Assembly: GCA_963924555.1 (NCBI GenBank)
Contig: OZ004587.1
Coordinates: forward strand, 5,720,075 to 5,784,074
Direction: 5' to 3'
Origin: Crambe crambe
Taxonomy: Eukaryota; Porifera; Demospongiae; Poecilosclerida; Crambeidae
Length of the DNA: 64,000 bases
Part shown: piece after piece, positions 63,061 to 64,000 of the stretch
How positions within the stretch are numbered: the first letter of the stretch is position 1
How the letters are laid out: every line of letters starts with the position of its first letter
Notes under the pieces: model-generated
What the model saw: only the letters and a program-made list of their open reading frames with translations
Told to the model about the DNA's origin: nothing
The model's database searches: none
Program-made: the position numbers and the translations under genes

Positions 63061-63395
63061 GTCTTCTCTGAACCCAAGCTACCACTCCTGTTCAGACTCA
63101 GTAGCCAGTCTCTCAAATAATGAGCCCTCATATGCTGTAATCTGGCAGCTCTGTGTTCTGCTGACTCTGCTCTCCTTCTAGCTCTCATTCTGCTGACTCT
63201 GTACATTCCCTCCTCCTGGCTCTATCTGTCGCATTTCTTTGCTAGTCTTGTTTTTCTCTGTTCCTTTGACTCTGTTCTCCTTCTAGCTCTGTCTCTTTCA
63301 TTTCTTTCATGAGGTCTCGCTCTTCTTTGCTGGTCAGTTTCTAGAGGGTGTTCTGGGGCCCTCCTTCGCTTGTTTTCTGGTTCTCTGGGTTCCAT
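63061..63395 (-). pseudogene. Arg-rich repeat protein remnant
   Basis: Read on the minus strand from ATG at 63395: MEPREPENKRRRAPEHPLET, then DRARRRTESKEQRKTRLAKK, a stop, and in shifted frames RARRRAESAEHRAARLQHMR. The repeating unit RARRR-x-ES-x-EQR-x-x-RL recalls the N-terminal repeats of some helicase-bearing transposon proteins. At least two breaks are visible. It resembles in style the 1562-1882 frame. Confidence 0.45.
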
Positions 63396-63775
63396 AATAC
63401 TCGCTACAATAGTGTTTCAACTTCAAGCTTAACGAAAACGATTGCTTATTATGACGTTGCTTAGTAGCTATTTCATGCGCATGCGTAAGCGCATGCGCAT
63501 TTTGAGTGACGTACGTGTAACATATAAATATCGCAATTTTCCATTTTGACCAATTAGTGTGGGGCTTCGCTCGCTTCGCTCGCTCGCCAACTATGGCAAG
63601 CCATCAGTATCAAAAATAAATTCAGATGTACTTCCCACACCTACGTCTTAAACGTACGTCCGAAATAAACACGTACGTTCGAATTGGAAAACACGCATGC
63701 GCAGTTAACGACATTCCAGTTAGCAGCTGCATGCTTGCGGCAATCACTCTATATAGTGCCTACAATAATTGAGAA

Positions 63776-64000
63776 GAGAGAAAGAAGTGATTGAACAGAA
63801 GGAATTAGAAGCGTACATCAAGAGCAAACTTCCTTGTTCGAGTTCCAACTCCCCACTCCTGCTACCATATGACGATGGTTGTCCTCAGGTGCGGGGTAAT
63901 TATATATTATCAGGGCTTGGTCGACGTCCTATAGCACATACTCGTGATTGTACTCTTGAACTCCCCACAACATATATGAACTATGATCCAATCGATTCTT
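63776..64000 (+). CDS. Partial open frame running off the window end
   Basis: From about 63776 the frame reads REKEVIEQKELEAYIKSKLP, CSSSNSPLLLPYDDGCPQVR, GNYILSGLGRRPIAHTRDC and TLELPTTYMNYDPIDS to the last base without a stop. There is no ATG in frame, so it is an internal exon, a short-exon start or an element fragment. I recognise no domain. Confidence 0.3.

Overview
The window is animal-like DNA: AT-rich, intron-rich, with GT-AG introns that are often only 50-700 bases long, and crowded with small inverted-repeat transposons. The palindromic word TAGCTAGC recurs throughout, and the genes carry a domain mix (IgGFc-binding N-terminal domain, VWD, EGF, Calx-beta, FN3, Ig-like) typical of marine invertebrate adhesion proteins. 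I infer a demosponge, most likely Amphimedon or a relative. That is recognition from style and domain combinations, not a database result.

All recognisable host genes lie on the plus strand and form one tandem cluster of five related, mostly secreted proteins. Gene A (325-9544) has a signal peptide, an IgGFc-binding domain and a short tail. Gene B (11505-16352) has a signal peptide, a frameshifted IgGFc domain and a VWD-type module, with two possible C-termini, one of them a membrane anchor. Gene C (21259-34607) has an N-terminal leader, Ig-like domain, IgGFc domain, two live EGF exons plus one dead one, a Cys-rich module, nine Calx-beta domains and FN3. Gene D (37667-58618) has a signal peptide, a divergent IgGFc domain, fourteen Calx-beta domains, an Eph-receptor-like Cys-rich module and two FN3 domains. 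Gene E (59548-62313) has a signal peptide, an Ig-like domain and a Thr/Pro mucin-like stalk. I worked out the exon boundaries by hand. Apart from the frameshifted domain of gene B and the last intron of each FN3 end, every intron I placed is phase 1 and every internal exon is a multiple of three. Any exon could therefore be skipped, duplicated or swapped without breaking the frame. The signal-peptide exons of A, B and E are clearly related, and the IgGFc exons of A, B and C are near-identical over long runs, pointing to recent tandem duplication or gene conversion.

The spaces between and inside genes hold duplication scars and mobile elements. The 3' end of a C-like gene plus its flank (about 17.04-19.36 kb) is a copy of 33.56-37.17 kb. 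The start of gene C (21.19-23.0 kb) is echoed at 37.45-38.73 kb, where the old leader exon is truncated and a different signal-peptide exon serves gene D. A large imperfect palindrome (36763-37448) sits at that junction. Three elements sharing TAGTCT ends carry 9-base target duplications. A TA-inserting element at 55161-55641 has its unoccupied counterpart preserved at about 44.17 kb. Fragments of a RecQ-like helicase, an OB-fold (RPA-like) protein and Arg-rich proteins are probably transposon cargo. I saw no rRNA, tRNA, CRISPR array, LTR element or Polinton.

Together the five genes look like a modular kit of extracellular adhesion or recognition proteins: a ligand-binding head (IgGFc, Ig or VWD), a calcium-binding Calx-beta rod, and an FN3 or membrane end. 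A role in self/non-self recognition, cell adhesion or defence at the cell surface is inference.
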